DNA of 64,000 nt from positions 1 to 64,000 of the forward strand of contig CACGAU010000004.1 in NCBI GenBank assembly GCA_902571135.1, in the 5' to 3' direction. This DNA comes from an uncultured Pelagibacteraceae bacterium. Its GTDB lineage: Bacteria > Pseudomonadota > Alphaproteobacteria > Pelagibacterales > Pelagibacteraceae. The notes below the pieces were generated by a model. The model was not told the origin of the DNA, did no database searches, and saw only the letters and a program-made list of their open reading frames with translations. Both the position numbers and the translations under genes were made by a program. Shown one piece after another: positions 26,273-35,461 of the stretch (the stretch's first letter is position 1; every line of letters starts with the position of its first letter).

Positions 26273-27030
26273 ATTAATCCTGCGTCCACTGTAAAGTTTT
26301 GTTTTGTACATCCTGATGAAACATCAGATGCTAAGAATAATACTATTTTTGAAACATCTTCAGGTAATAATTGTTTTTTTAAAGCCTGATTTTTTAATAT
26401 TTCCTTTTTAAATTTTGGATTAAGCCATAACTTTGATTGTCTTTTGGTAGCAACAGAGCCGGGAGCAATTGAGTTAATTCTTATATTATGTTTTCCTAAA
26501 TCTCTTGCTAAAGATCTTGTTAAACCGTGAATACCAGCCTTTGCAGTGCTATAAGCTGGAAACATCACTGCACCTCTAACCCAACTAACTGAACCTAAAT
26601 TAATTATTGATCCTCCTTTATTTTTTATCATGCTTTTTTTAACTGATTGTATTGCAAACAAATAATGCTTTAAATTAATAGCCATTCTATCATCCCAATA
26701 TTTTTCTGTTATTTTCTCTAAACTATGTCTTTGGTCGTTAGAGGCATTATTAACTAAAATGTCAATAGGACCCTGATTTTTAATAATGTTTAAAATTGAT
26801 GATTTATATTTTTTAATATTTTTAATGTTACATTCTACAAATGAAGGGGTTTTAAATTTTTTCTTTTTAATTTTATTTATAGTTTTTTTTGCTTCATTTT
26901 TATTAATATCAAAAAAATATACTTCAACTCCTTGCTCACAAAGATGTTCAACAATTGATGATCCTATACCCGAAGCTCCACCTGAAACTAAAGCTCTTTT
27001 ATTTTTAAGATCAAAATATTCAGTTTTCAT
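26269..27030 (-). CDS. SDR-family sugar 1-dehydrogenase, paralogue of 15424-16185
   Basis: The 253-residue protein is the same length as the SDR at 15424 and aligns along its whole length (shared KNKR, SIVEHxCEQG, VECN, NNAxNDxRH, YWxxRMAINLKHY, SGCTKQ). Catalytic Ser lies in GSVSW and Tyr-Lys in YSTAKAG. It resembles D-xylose/aldose 1-dehydrogenases by the NDQRH block. It is the last gene of the long minus-strand operon with ribokinase and RbsD/FucU. The two copies probably oxidise different sugars. Confidence 0.85.
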   Translation of the reverse strand: MKTEYFDLKNKRALVSGGASGIGSSIVEHLCEQGVEVYFFDINKNEAKKTINKIKKKKFKTPSFVECNIKNIKKYKSSILNIIKNQGPIDILVNNASNDQRHSLEKITEKYWDDRMAINLKHYLFAIQSVKKSMIKNKGGSIINLGSVSWVRGAVMFPAYSTAKAGIHGLTRSLARDLGKHNIRINSIAPGSVATKRQSKLWLNPKFKKEILKNQALKKQLLPEDVSKIVLFLASDVSSGCTKQNFTVDAGLI

Positions 27031-27044
27031 TTTTGGAAATAATA

Positions 27045-27959
27045 TTAGTAATTATTTAAATCTTCCATTGATGGCATTGAGGCTGCTGCGCCTTGTTTTG
27101 TAGTTGAAATTGCTCCTACCTTATTAGCAAAAGTGAGTACTTCTTTAATATCTAAATTTTTTGATAACCCAACAGCTAAAGCACCGTTGAAAGCATCTCC
27201 AGCACCAGTAGTATCAACGACTGGTTCTTTAAGTTTAAATGCATTCATGAAAAAATTTTCTTTATCATTTGCAAAATAACATCCTTTTTCACCTAAAGTT
27301 ATAACTATGTTTTTAATACCTTTTTTTAAAAATTCCTCTGAGGCAATTTTTATATCTTTTTCAGTCTCAATTTTTTTATTTAAATAAAATTCAGCCTCAG
27401 TTTCATTAGGTGTAAAAAAATCAATTAATTTAAAATCATCATCATTAATTTGGCATGCAGGTGCTGGATTTAATATTGTGGTCAATTTATTTTCTTTAGC
27501 TTTCTTCAATGCATATTTCGTTACATCATATGGTGTTTCCAGTTGTGTTAAAAATATATCTGTATTTGAAATAAAATTTAAATTTTTTTCAATATCGTCA
27601 TTGGTTAGTGTTCCAGCAGCACCTGGTATAATATTTATTGCGTTGTCTCCTGTTTTTTCATTGACCATTATTCCTGCAACTCCAGTTGAGTGATTTTTAT
27701 CTTGAATAATAGAAGCAATATCCATGCCTAATGATTTGTATAAATTTAAAGCCATCTCACCATTTTTGTCATTACCTATTTTTGTTATAAAATTTACTTT
27801 CCCATCTAATTTAGCTGCAGCTATTGCTTGATTTGATCCTTTTCCACCTGGTCCAACAATGTGTTGTGAACCTAGAATTGTTTGACCTTTTTCAGGGATC
27901 GCATTAGCTATAAAGCAAAGGTCTGCTACAAATACACCAAACACTGATATAGTTTTCAT
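27045..27959 (-). CDS. rbsK: PfkB-family carbohydrate kinase (ribokinase-like)
   Basis: The 304-residue kinase has the PfkB signatures: GPGGKGSNQAIAAAKL near residue 36 and DTTGAGDAFNGALAVGL near residue 248, which holds the catalytic Asp and anion hole. NPAPA and PNETEAE are typical of ribokinase. It lies between the RbsD/FucU mutarotase (3-base gap) and an SDR, as in ribose-type operons. The sugar might be ribose or another pentose or polyol delivered by the RbsABC-like importer upstream. Confidence 0.88.
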   Translation of the reverse strand: MKTISVFGVFVADLCFIANAIPEKGQTILGSQHIVGPGGKGSNQAIAAAKLDGKVNFITKIGNDKNGEMALNLYKSLGMDIASIIQDKNHSTGVAGIMVNEKTGDNAINIIPGAAGTLTNDDIEKNLNFISNTDIFLTQLETPYDVTKYALKKAKENKLTTILNPAPACQINDDDFKLIDFFTPNETEAEFYLNKKIETEKDIKIASEEFLKKGIKNIVITLGEKGCYFANDKENFFMNAFKLKEPVVDTTGAGDAFNGALAVGLSKNLDIKEVLTFANKVGAISTTKQGAAASMPSMEDLNNY

Positions 27960-27962
27960 TTT

Positions 27963-28424
27963 TTAAGTCCAAACGTTTCCGTCAGGTAAAATGACTCCTT
28001 TGGTAAGTATAAAACAACCAAACGGTCTCGCATCTGTTGTGGTAACTATACAATAAGCTTTCTTAGCCTCTTCATAAAATTCTTGTCTTGAAATTGATCC
28101 TACATTCCAATTTTCACCAGAGACTTTTTTTACAATATCAATAAATTCTTTATGAGTTTCTGTTAACTCTTCAGGTTTGTCATCTACTTCCATCCTTAAA
28201 GCTGGAGACCCTCCCTTAGAATTAATAAAACTATCAAGTGGAAAAACTGAAAGTATGGCAGAGGCTGCTTCTTTAATCCCTACTCCATCTAATCTAATTA
28301 CTTTTTCATTTGTTGTATTTGCAGGAAAATTCGCATCAGCTAATATTAATTTTTCTCCATGACCCATAGATCTTAAATGAAAAAGCAAATCAGGGCTTAA
28401 AACTGGATCAATTTTAATAAGCAT
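27963..28424 (-). CDS. RbsD/FucU-family sugar mutarotase
   Basis: The 153-residue protein has the RbsD/FucU fold with MGHGEKLILADANFPA, where the His and Asp are catalytic-region residues, and a C-terminal TTDARPFGCFILTKGV block. The GHGE...DANFP wording and length fit FucU (L-fucose mutarotase) a little better than RbsD. It would interconvert sugar anomers before phosphorylation by the adjacent ribokinase. It lies beyond the hairpin that follows the binding-protein gene. Confidence 0.88.
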   Translation of the reverse strand: MLIKIDPVLSPDLLFHLRSMGHGEKLILADANFPANTTNEKVIRLDGVGIKEAASAILSVFPLDSFINSKGGSPALRMEVDDKPEELTETHKEFIDIVKKVSGENWNVGSISRQEFYEEAKKAYCIVTTTDARPFGCFILTKGVILPDGNVWT

Positions 28425-28441
28425 AAATTATTATATTACAT

Positions 28442-28471
28442 AAAAAAAAAGGGTGGAATTAAATTCCACCC
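28442..28471 (-). terminator. Hairpin between rbsB-like and rbsD/fucU-like genes
   Basis: GGGTGGAAT and ATTCCACCC form a perfect GC-rich stem with a 3-base loop, flanked by A and T runs that make it terminator-like on both strands. It sits 26 bases after the binding-protein stop and within the operon, so it likely attenuates downstream transcription. Confidence 0.85.
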
Positions 28472-28496
28472 TTTTTTTAAAGTATATATCTATTGA

Positions 28497-29420
28497 TTAT
28501 TTAAAATCGTTAGCGTTTTCTTTTGTTACTAATTGTGTTCCTGTGTCAATGTTTGGATCAATACTTCCACCATTAGCTAATTCTAGAGCATATTTAACGC
28601 CATATGCACCCATGTTGTAAGAAAACTGTGCAATTGTTGCTGTCATTTCTCCTTTTAAGATACTCGTAGCTGCATCTGGAGTAGCATCAAAACCTACAAC
28701 AATAACATTATTCATATCTGCATCTTTCAGAGCTTGCATAGCGCCTAAGCCCATATTATCGTTTGATGCAAATATTGCTTTGATGTTTGGATTTTTTAAG
28801 ATAATTGACTCCGTTACAGATCTTCCTTTTGCAGTATCCCACTCCGCAGTTTGAGTTGCTACAATATTTAGACCACAATTTTTGAAACCTTTAATTGCAC
28901 CATCTCTTCTAAGCAAAGCTGTAGATTGAGATTCAATACCAGTTAAAATTGCTACATCTGAACCTTTTGGAGTTTTATCACAAATAAATTTAGCAGCTAA
29001 CTCTGCACCATTCATATTGTTGGTTCCAATAAAAGTTACTCCTTCATTAATTCCTTTTGTATCCACGAATACAACTGGAACACCACTTTTAATCGCATCA
29101 TCTACGATTGGAGCAAAAGCATTTGGATCTCCTGGCGCTAAAGCTATTGCATCAACACCTTTTGCTAATTGGTCCTCGACTTGGTTAATCTGAGCTTGTA
29201 CATCGCCTTCTTGCGGTGGTGCAACCAAAACTAAATCAACACCTAATTTTGCTGCTTCTTCTTTAGCTCCTTTTTCTACAGATGCCCAAAAAGGATTACC
29301 TGATCCAGGTCCTTTAATGCTGAATAATATTTTTTTTCCAGCAAATGCCCCTGTTGAAAAACTTGCTAATAGAAAAACAGAAGTAATAATTACACTAATT
29401 ATTTTTGTTAAGTTTTTCAT
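28497..29420 (-). CDS. Ribose/inositol-type ABC sugar-binding protein (RbsB family)
   Basis: The 307-residue periplasmic protein has a signal peptide (about residues 1-27, ending AFA) and the periplasmic-binding-protein-like fold 4: GSGNPFWASVEKGAKEEA near the N-terminus, VFVDTKG, and the hinge-region VVGFDATPDA. A strong AGGGGAAATA ribosome site precedes it. It is encoded after its permease and ATPase, with its own 111-base promoter gap that holds a palindrome. The ligand could be a pentose, fructose or inositol. Confidence 0.92.
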   Translation of the reverse strand: MKNLTKIISVIITSVFLLASFSTGAFAGKKILFSIKGPGSGNPFWASVEKGAKEEAAKLGVDLVLVAPPQEGDVQAQINQVEDQLAKGVDAIALAPGDPNAFAPIVDDAIKSGVPVVFVDTKGINEGVTFIGTNNMNGAELAAKFICDKTPKGSDVAILTGIESQSTALLRRDGAIKGFKNCGLNIVATQTAEWDTAKGRSVTESIILKNPNIKAIFASNDNMGLGAMQALKDADMNNVIVVGFDATPDAATSILKGEMTATIAQFSYNMGAYGVKYALELANGGSIDPNIDTGTQLVTKENANDFK

Positions 29421-29479
29421 ATATTTCCCCTTAGTTGTTTTTTAAAATTAAATTTAATCGAAATTTTAAAAAAAATTCA

Positions 29480-29497
29480 ACTGTTAATAAGAACAGT
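29480..29497. promoter_or_regulatory. Palindrome upstream of the rbsB-like gene
   Basis: ACTGTT and AACAGT flank a 6-base spacer, giving an 18-base inverted repeat about 60 bases before the rbsB-like ATG. It may be an operator for a separate promoter of the binding-protein gene. No other copy was noticed. Confidence 0.35.
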
Positions 29498-29531
29498 TCT
29501 AAATAAGGTAAAAACAACTAATACGTGTAAA

Positions 29532-30545
29532 TTATTTTCTTGTTCCAATATCTCTTCTTAGTACATCAATATAAACAGCTAAAACTATAATTGAACCAAT
29601 TAACACTTGTTGCCAAAATGAACTTACATCCATTAAGTTTAATCCATTACGAAGAATACCCATAATCATAACTCCGGCAAAAACTCCAAGCACAGTTCCT
29701 CTTCCACCAAAAAAACTTGCTCCACCAATAATACAAGCAGCAATCGCATCGAGTTCTGACTGAAGACCAGCATTTGGATATCCTGAGTCTGTTCTTCCAG
29801 CTAAAATCAAAGCACCAATACCAGATAAAAAACCACACAAAGAATAAACAATAATCAAAATTTTATTTACATTTATTCCTGAAGCTCTTGCTGCATTTGG
29901 ATTGCCTCCAATTGCATAGATCCACTTACCGGTTTTACTCTTATTTAAAAAAATCCAAAAAATTATATAAACAATTGCAATTAATACTAAACTTACAGGT
30001 AAATATTGAGATTTTTCCAATCCTAACCATTGAAGATCAATTCTTCCATGTCCAAGATATCTAACTTCGTCTGTAAAACCACTGATAGGAGTACCGCCTG
30101 AAATTAAATTTCCTGCGCCTCTAAATATATAAAGTGTACCCAAAGTCATTATAAATGGATGAGGCATCCGCAATAAAGTAATACCTAAACCATTAAATAA
30201 CCCACATAAAAAACCTGCAATCAATGGTGTAAGCACTACAATGAACCAGGGGGCTCCTGCTTTTGCAACGACAGCTAAAATCATAAGAGATAACATCATT
30301 ATAGAGCCAACAGAAAGATCAATTCCTGCTGTTACAATTACCATAAATACTCCTAGAGCTAGCATTGATTGCCAGGATATTTGTTTAAAAACATTGGTTA
30401 CATTTCTCCATGAAAGAAACACATCTGGTTGCAAAATATGCATTACCAGAATCATTAGAACTAACAAAAGAAGTATTCCATACTTTTCAAAGTATGGAAT
30501 TAATTTTAAATGCAAACTTTCTATTTTTTTATCTTTATCTTCCAT
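29532..30545 (-). CDS. Ribose/inositol-type ABC permease (RbsC family)
   Basis: The membrane protein has about ten helices. The diagnostic GIDLSVGSIMMLS motif appears in the first third, and a late AACIIGGASFFGGRG motif marks the RbsC family. The ORF track begins nine residues upstream, inside the ATPase gene; I prefer the ATG at 30545 (MEDKDKKIE), which is 1 base past the ATPase stop. It forms the channel for the RbsB-like binding protein. Confidence 0.92.
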   Translation of the reverse strand: MEDKDKKIESLHLKLIPYFEKYGILLLLVLMILVMHILQPDVFLSWRNVTNVFKQISWQSMLALGVFMVIVTAGIDLSVGSIMMLSLMILAVVAKAGAPWFIVVLTPLIAGFLCGLFNGLGITLLRMPHPFIMTLGTLYIFRGAGNLISGGTPISGFTDEVRYLGHGRIDLQWLGLEKSQYLPVSLVLIAIVYIIFWIFLNKSKTGKWIYAIGGNPNAARASGINVNKILIIVYSLCGFLSGIGALILAGRTDSGYPNAGLQSELDAIAACIIGGASFFGGRGTVLGVFAGVMIMGILRNGLNLMDVSSFWQQVLIGSIIVLAVYIDVLRRDIGTRK

Positions 30546-30546
30546 A

Positions 30547-31296
30547 TTATTTTTTACCCATGATCCATCCAATTACTTCATCTCTTGAAGTATTTGAAAG
30601 GGTAGATTCTGCAAAATTAGTTCCTTGGAATAAAGCCATTACACGATCACAAACTGTAAAAATATCGTCCATTCTATGACTTATTACAATCACTCCAACA
30701 CCTGTTTTTTTTAAACTATTAATAAGATCTAAAACTTTACCAACTTCTTTGATTGCTAATGCTGCAGTCGGTTCATCCATAATTACTACTTTAGCATTAA
30801 AGGCTGTTGATCTTGCGATTGCTACAGCTTGTCTTTGACCACCTGAAAGTTCTTCTACTTTTTGATCGGCGCTTTTAACATTTATTTTTAACTTATCTAA
30901 ATGAGCATTAGTTAACTCTTTAATTTTATTAAAATCTAAAAGTTTTAAAAAACCTAAATTTTTAGTTGGCTCTCTTCCTAAAAAAATATTTTCACCAATA
31001 GGTAAATTACCTGCTAAAGCAAGATCTTGATAAACCATTTCTAAACCTAAATTTTGAGAGTCTCTTGGACTTTCTAATGTTTCTTCTTTGCCTTGAAAAA
31101 ATAGGGAACCTGCGCTTGGTTTGTAAAGTCCCGACAAAACTTTCATTAAAGTTGATTTTCCTGCTCCGTTATCTCCAACTACACCCAAACATTCTCCAGC
31201 ATGAACCTTTAAGTTAACATTTTCTAATGCAGTAATAGTTCCAAAATATTTTGTTATTCCTTTAGCTTCTAAGAGTGGATTGCTAGTTGACGACAT
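30547..31296 (-). CDS. Single-domain sugar ABC ATPase (FrcA/RbsA-like)
   Basis: The 249-residue ATPase has Walker [11 protein letters not shown]-loop VYQDLAL, signature LSGGQRQ and Walker B VVIMDEPTAAL. It has one nucleotide domain rather than the tandem pair of E. coli RbsA, as in the fructose importer FrcA of rhizobia, so it should act as a homodimer with the RbsC-like permease. It lies 22 bases after the hydroxyacid dehydrogenase gene on the same strand. Confidence 0.93.
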   Translation of the reverse strand: MSSTSNPLLEAKGITKYFGTITALENVNLKVHAGECLGVVGDNGAGKSTLMKVLSGLYKPSAGSLFFQGKEETLESPRDSQNLGLEMVYQDLALAGNLPIGENIFLGREPTKNLGFLKLLDFNKIKELTNAHLDKLKINVKSADQKVEELSGGQRQAVAIARSTAFNAKVVIMDEPTAALAIKEVGKVLDLINSLKKTGVGVIVISHRMDDIFTVCDRVMALFQGTNFAESTLSNTSRDEVIGWIMGKK

Positions 31297-31318
31297 AATT
31301 TATAAAATTATTAAAATA

Positions 31319-32341
31319 TCAATTAATTGCAACTGGTTTTGAGGCCAATAACCCTACTGTTTTCAATTGAGCTTGTTTGCAAAATTTTGGTTTTAAATTT
31401 TTTGAAATTAGATGCATGTCCTTTAAAACTATATCCCCCATACTATAAAAGGCCTCTGTTAAAGCACCTGCTCTGTGCGCAGAAAACAAAATGTTTTTAA
31501 CTTTCCTAATTGGGTCATTTTTTCTCACTGGTTCTTCAGGAAATACATCAGTAGCTACATATATATCTCCCTTTTTAACTCTGGTAATCAAGTCTTTAAA
31601 ATTTACAACTGCTGCTCGACTCATCAATATGAATAATGAGTTTGTTTTCATTTTATTGATTAAACTTTTATTTACTAAATTTTTGTTTTTGGTTGTTACT
31701 GCTGCTAATACATAAATAATTTCGCATGTTTTAAACATTTTATTTAAGCTAACTGGATTAAATCCAAAGCTTTTGATTTTATTATTTGATAACCAAGGGT
31801 CAAAAACATTTATATCTTTAGTAAATGGTAGCAACATTGGGTATAAAGATTTAGCTAAATCACCAAATCCTAATAATCCAATTTTTTTTCCAGATAAAAG
31901 TGAAGCTTTTAAGTTACTTTCTAATCCATATTTTTCTTTACCTTTTACAAAATCAAAATGAGCATTGTGAATATTCCTTAATAGAGAAAGTGTCATTCCT
32001 AATGCAATTTCAGCGACAGGCTTTGAAAATACTGGAGAAGTTGCGATAACATGTATTCCCTTTTTAGCACAATAAACATAATCAACGTTATTCATAAAAT
32101 TACTTTCAACATTAATTATTGCTTTTAATTTTTTTGCTTTTGACAAAATTTTTTTATCTAAATCTGGTTGACCCATAATAAAAGTAACATTATCAATATA
32201 TTTTTCATAAAATTTTCTTTTGTTTTTGTGAGGTGCAATTAAAACCTTATATTTTGATTTTAATTCTTTTAATTTTTTTTTAGTAAAAATAAGATCTAAT
32301 GTTCTTGGGAAAGGATCAGATATAACAATTGGTTTTTTCAT
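31319..32341 (-). CDS. D-isomer-specific 2-hydroxyacid dehydrogenase family protein
   Basis: The 340-residue protein has the NAD-binding GLLGFGDLAKSL motif and the catalytic set spread over MSRAAVVN (Arg), FPEEP (Glu) and SAHRAG (His). The family reduces 2-oxo acids or oxidises D-2-hydroxy acids. The sequence is divergent and very lysine-rich, so the substrate is unknown. It lies between a MocA-type oxidoreductase and the sugar importer in the iolD operon, which suggests action on a sugar-acid intermediate. Confidence 0.85.
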   Translation of the reverse strand: MKKPIVISDPFPRTLDLIFTKKKLKELKSKYKVLIAPHKNKRKFYEKYIDNVTFIMGQPDLDKKILSKAKKLKAIINVESNFMNNVDYVYCAKKGIHVIATSPVFSKPVAEIALGMTLSLLRNIHNAHFDFVKGKEKYGLESNLKASLLSGKKIGLLGFGDLAKSLYPMLLPFTKDINVFDPWLSNNKIKSFGFNPVSLNKMFKTCEIIYVLAAVTTKNKNLVNKSLINKMKTNSLFILMSRAAVVNFKDLITRVKKGDIYVATDVFPEEPVRKNDPIRKVKNILFSAHRAGALTEAFYSMGDIVLKDMHLISKNLKPKFCKQAQLKTVGLLASKPVAIN

Positions 32342-32360
32342 TAATTATATAACAAACTTA

Positions 32361-33518
32361 TTAATTCATAATTTTTTTAATTTCTTCTAACGTAAATGGT
32401 TTTGGTTTCTTGCATGTTGTTTTTATTTCTTGTGGGATACCAGTTTGTGAAGCTCTCATAGTAGAATCAATTATATCTAAAACATGAAGGGATAGCTCTC
32501 CATTACATCTGTGCTCTAAATTATTTTCAATTGCATAAGCCATTTCTGATAAACCAGCACCTCTATAATTTGCGTTAGTAGGTGACTCATTTGCCCTAGA
32601 GCTTTGACTCTTTATATTAATCTTTCCTAGAGGCATCATATCAGTTTTATGTTCTCCCCAATTACCACCAGCTGTCACTGAAACAAAAGCTGATCCACCA
32701 AACATATTTGGATCTGGAACAATTATTGACCCTTTGTTTCCATAAAGTTCAATATGATTTCTTTGATGAGCTACAACATCAAAAGATAAAGTTATTTGAA
32801 TTATGCAATCATTTTCAAATTGTATAGTTGCTAAGTAAGTTGTTGGTGTTTCAACTTTAAATTTTTGACCTTTTTTTGGACCAATTCCAATTTCTCTTTC
32901 TTCAAAAACTTTTGTACACCTTCCTTGAACCTGTTTTGCTGGACCAATTAAATTTACTAGTGCTGTCAAATAGTATGGACCCATATCAATAACTGGTCCA
33001 CCCTCATTTTCTGCAAACCAAGACTCTGGATTTGGATGATAAGATTGTACACCTGGAAAAGCAAATATAGCATTACCTAATTTAATATCCCCAATTACAC
33101 CATTATCAATTAGCTCTCTAGTTTTTTGAATACCACCACCTAAAAAAGTATCTGGCGCGTTTCCTATGTAAAGATTTTTTTTATTAGCAAGTTCAACTAA
33201 TTTTTTTCCATCTTCAAAATTAACTGCTAATGGCTTTTCAGCATAAGAATGTTTTCCATTTTCAAGAGCCAATTTAGAAACTTGATAATGTGCACCTGGT
33301 ATTGTTAAATTTAAGATTATTTCAATTTCTTTATCTTTTAAAAGCTCATCAACCGTTACAGCCTCAATATTGTAGTGAATTGCACATTTTTTAGCAGCAT
33401 CCATGTTTATATCTGCACATTTGACTATTCTTATATTATTAAAGTACTCCTGGGCTCTAAAATAGGTTTCAGAAATATGACCACAGCCAATTAGACCGAC
33501 TTTAAAAATTTTACTCAT
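32361..33518 (-). CDS. Gfo/Idh/MocA-family oxidoreductase
   Basis: The 385-residue dehydrogenase has the Rossmann motif GLIGCGHISETYF, the EKP motif (YAEKPLAVNF) and the substrate domain GGPVIDMGPYYLTALVNLIGP. In this subfamily the His-Asp pair is replaced by MGPYY, as in several glucose/cyclitol-related enzymes. It lies 6 bases downstream of iolD, so an inositol or inosose redox step is a reasonable inference. One of five such paralogues in the window. Confidence 0.87.
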   Translation of the reverse strand: MSKIFKVGLIGCGHISETYFRAQEYFNNIRIVKCADINMDAAKKCAIHYNIEAVTVDELLKDKEIEIILNLTIPGAHYQVSKLALENGKHSYAEKPLAVNFEDGKKLVELANKKNLYIGNAPDTFLGGGIQKTRELIDNGVIGDIKLGNAIFAFPGVQSYHPNPESWFAENEGGPVIDMGPYYLTALVNLIGPAKQVQGRCTKVFEEREIGIGPKKGQKFKVETPTTYLATIQFENDCIIQITLSFDVVAHQRNHIELYGNKGSIIVPDPNMFGGSAFVSVTAGGNWGEHKTDMMPLGKINIKSQSSRANESPTNANYRGAGLSEMAYAIENNLEHRCNGELSLHVLDIIDSTMRASQTGIPQEIKTTCKKPKPFTLEEIKKIMN

Positions 33519-33524
33519 AAAGGT

Positions 33525-35369
33525 TTATACACCTTGTCTTTGTTTGCCTTTTCCTTCTTTATAAAGTTTTAAAGCCTCTTCATTTTCTTTAGTTTTAGGA
33601 ATTTCAAGTGTTGGGCTATCCCAAAAAGCAGAACCCTCAACCCACTTATAAGCATGAGTTTTTATTGAAATAACGTATGTTACATCAGATGCTTTTGCTC
33701 TCTTAAATGCAGCTTCAAGATCTGAAATTGAATTAACATGTTCAGATTTAGCTCCCATACTTTCTGCATGTTTTGCAAAATCAACATCAACTAATCCTGG
33801 GGTATTAGAGCTCTTTAATAAGTTATTATATTCTTTACCACCTTTAAATAGTTGAAGTCGATTGATAACTGCAAACCCACCATTATCACAAACTATAATT
33901 ATCAATTTGTTTTTTGTAATAACTGATGAATAAATATCTGTATTATTTAGAAGATAAGAACCATCTCCTACAAAAGAAATTACTTCTTTATCAGGATTAG
34001 CCATTTTTATTCCAAGTGCTCCTGAAATTTCATAACTCATACAACTAAAACCCCACTCTGTTTCATGAGTATTTAATTCTCTAGGTCTCCAAACTTGAAC
34101 AACTTCACCAACCAAACCTCCTGCTGCAGTAACAGCTATATCTGTTGGGTCAGAGTTTCTATAAATTGCACCAATTACCTGAACATAACTTGGAACTTCT
34201 TGATTTGTTGGCGCACTCTCTTTATCTATATGTTCATTCCAAGATTTGAGTTCAGTTTGAGATTTTTTATTCCATTCTTCTCCAGCTTTCCAACTGCCTA
34301 ATGCTAGTGAAAGCTCTGTTAATGAAACTTTAGCATCTCCAATGACAGCTTGTGCTAAATGTTTGTTAGCATCAAATCTTGATACATTTATTGAAACTAG
34401 TTTAAAATCTTTGTTTTCAAAATTTGCCCATGATCCAGTTGTAAAATCTGCAAGTTTAGTTCCAACTGCAATTGCTAAATCTGTTTCTTTTGCTAATGTA
34501 TTTGTATTTTTTCCACCTAAACCGCCAATCTGGCCTGCAAAATGAGAATGATCTCTTTTCATTGTAGAATATCCCATTACAGTTTGAGTGACTGGTATAT
34601 TATGTTTAATCGCAAATTGACTTAACTCATCCATTGCATCTGAGTAAAAAACTCCACCACCAGAAATTATAATTGGATTTTTTGATAATTTAATTTTTTC
34701 TGCTGCTTCTTTGATTTGAAATTCATCTGGTCTTGGTCTTCTGATCGCGTGGACTCTTTCCTTAAAAAATTCCTCAGGATAATCAAAAGTTTGACCTTGT
34801 ATATCTTGACTTAAAGCGATACATGCAGGACCACAATCTGCAGGATCTAACATTGTTTGAATAGCTGCCGGGAATGATTGAATAATCTGCTCTGGTCTTG
34901 TTATTCTATCAAAATATCTTGTAACTGGTTTAAATGCATCATTAGCTGTAATTCCAGGGTTATTAAAATGCTCAACTTGTTGCAATACTGGGTCCGGCAT
35001 TCTATTTGCATAAGTGTCTCCAGGTAAAAATAAAATTGGTAATCTGTTACTCATAGCAACTGCAGCAGCTGTAACCATATTTGTTGCCCCAGGTCCAACA
35101 GAGGATGTTGCTACAAAAATTTGTTGTCTTCTTTTTGCTCTAGCATAGCCAATTCCCGTAAGGGCCATATTTTGTTCGTGATGCCCCCTATATGTTGGAA
35201 GTTCTTTTTGATTTTCCTCTAGTGCTTGACCTAGACACGCTACATTTCCATGTCCAAAAATTCCAAAGACACCTGGAAATAAAGGTTCTTTTTTACCGTT
35301 AATTAATATTTTCTGAGCAATTAAATATTTAACTATCGCATGAGCACATGTGAGGGTAATTTTTTTCAT
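33525..35369 (-). CDS. iolD: 3D-(3,5/4)-trihydroxycyclohexane-1,2-dione hydrolase (ring-opening)
   Basis: The 614-residue thiamine-diphosphate enzyme has the catalytic Glu in RGHHEQNMA, the central domain with LSQDIQGQTFDYP, and the ThDP-binding GDGSYLLNNTD...CDNGG motif in the C-terminal part. The N-terminus (GVFGIFGHGNVACLGQAL) is characteristic of IolD rather than acetolactate synthase. IolD opens the cyclitol ring in inositol catabolism, giving 5-deoxyglucuronate. It heads a long minus-strand operon and is divergent from an aldehyde dehydrogenase across a gap with a candidate operator. It depends on thiamine, which this organism likely has to scavenge. Confidence 0.95.
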   Translation of the reverse strand: MKKITLTCAHAIVKYLIAQKILINGKKEPLFPGVFGIFGHGNVACLGQALEENQKELPTYRGHHEQNMALTGIGYARAKRRQQIFVATSSVGPGATNMVTAAAVAMSNRLPILFLPGDTYANRMPDPVLQQVEHFNNPGITANDAFKPVTRYFDRITRPEQIIQSFPAAIQTMLDPADCGPACIALSQDIQGQTFDYPEEFFKERVHAIRRPRPDEFQIKEAAEKIKLSKNPIIISGGGVFYSDAMDELSQFAIKHNIPVTQTVMGYSTMKRDHSHFAGQIGGLGGKNTNTLAKETDLAIAVGTKLADFTTGSWANFENKDFKLVSINVSRFDANKHLAQAVIGDAKVSLTELSLALGSWKAGEEWNKKSQTELKSWNEHIDKESAPTNQEVPSYVQVIGAIYRNSDPTDIAVTAAGGLVGEVVQVWRPRELNTHETEWGFSCMSYEISGALGIKMANPDKEVISFVGDGSYLLNNTDIYSSVITKNKLIIIVCDNGGFAVINRLQLFKGGKEYNNLLKSSNTPGLVDVDFAKHAESMGAKSEHVNSISDLEAAFKRAKASDVTYVISIKTHAYKWVEGSAFWDSPTLEIPKTKENEEALKLYKEGKGKQRQGV

Positions 35370-35387
35370 AAATATGTTTATCTTTTA

Positions 35388-35410
35388 ATATGTATAGTGT
35401 TTATATATAA
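35388..35410. promoter_or_regulatory. Candidate shared operator, copy 1 (9-5-9 inverted repeat)
   Basis: Arms ATATGTATA and TATATATAA with a 5-base spacer GTGTT. It lies in the 92-base divergent gap between iolD and the aldehyde dehydrogenase. The first arm is identical to that of the best copy at 54450, and the second arm matches 7 of 9. Confidence 0.45.
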
Positions 35411-35461
35411 TTCTATTTATAAATTAAAAAACCTAATTAAGTAAACTTAAAAATAAATTCT

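Noticed and set aside
30241-30679. Two plus-strand ORFs antisense to the RbsC-like and RbsA-like genes
   Set aside because: They are shadows of strongly conserved transporter genes and contain no family motif.
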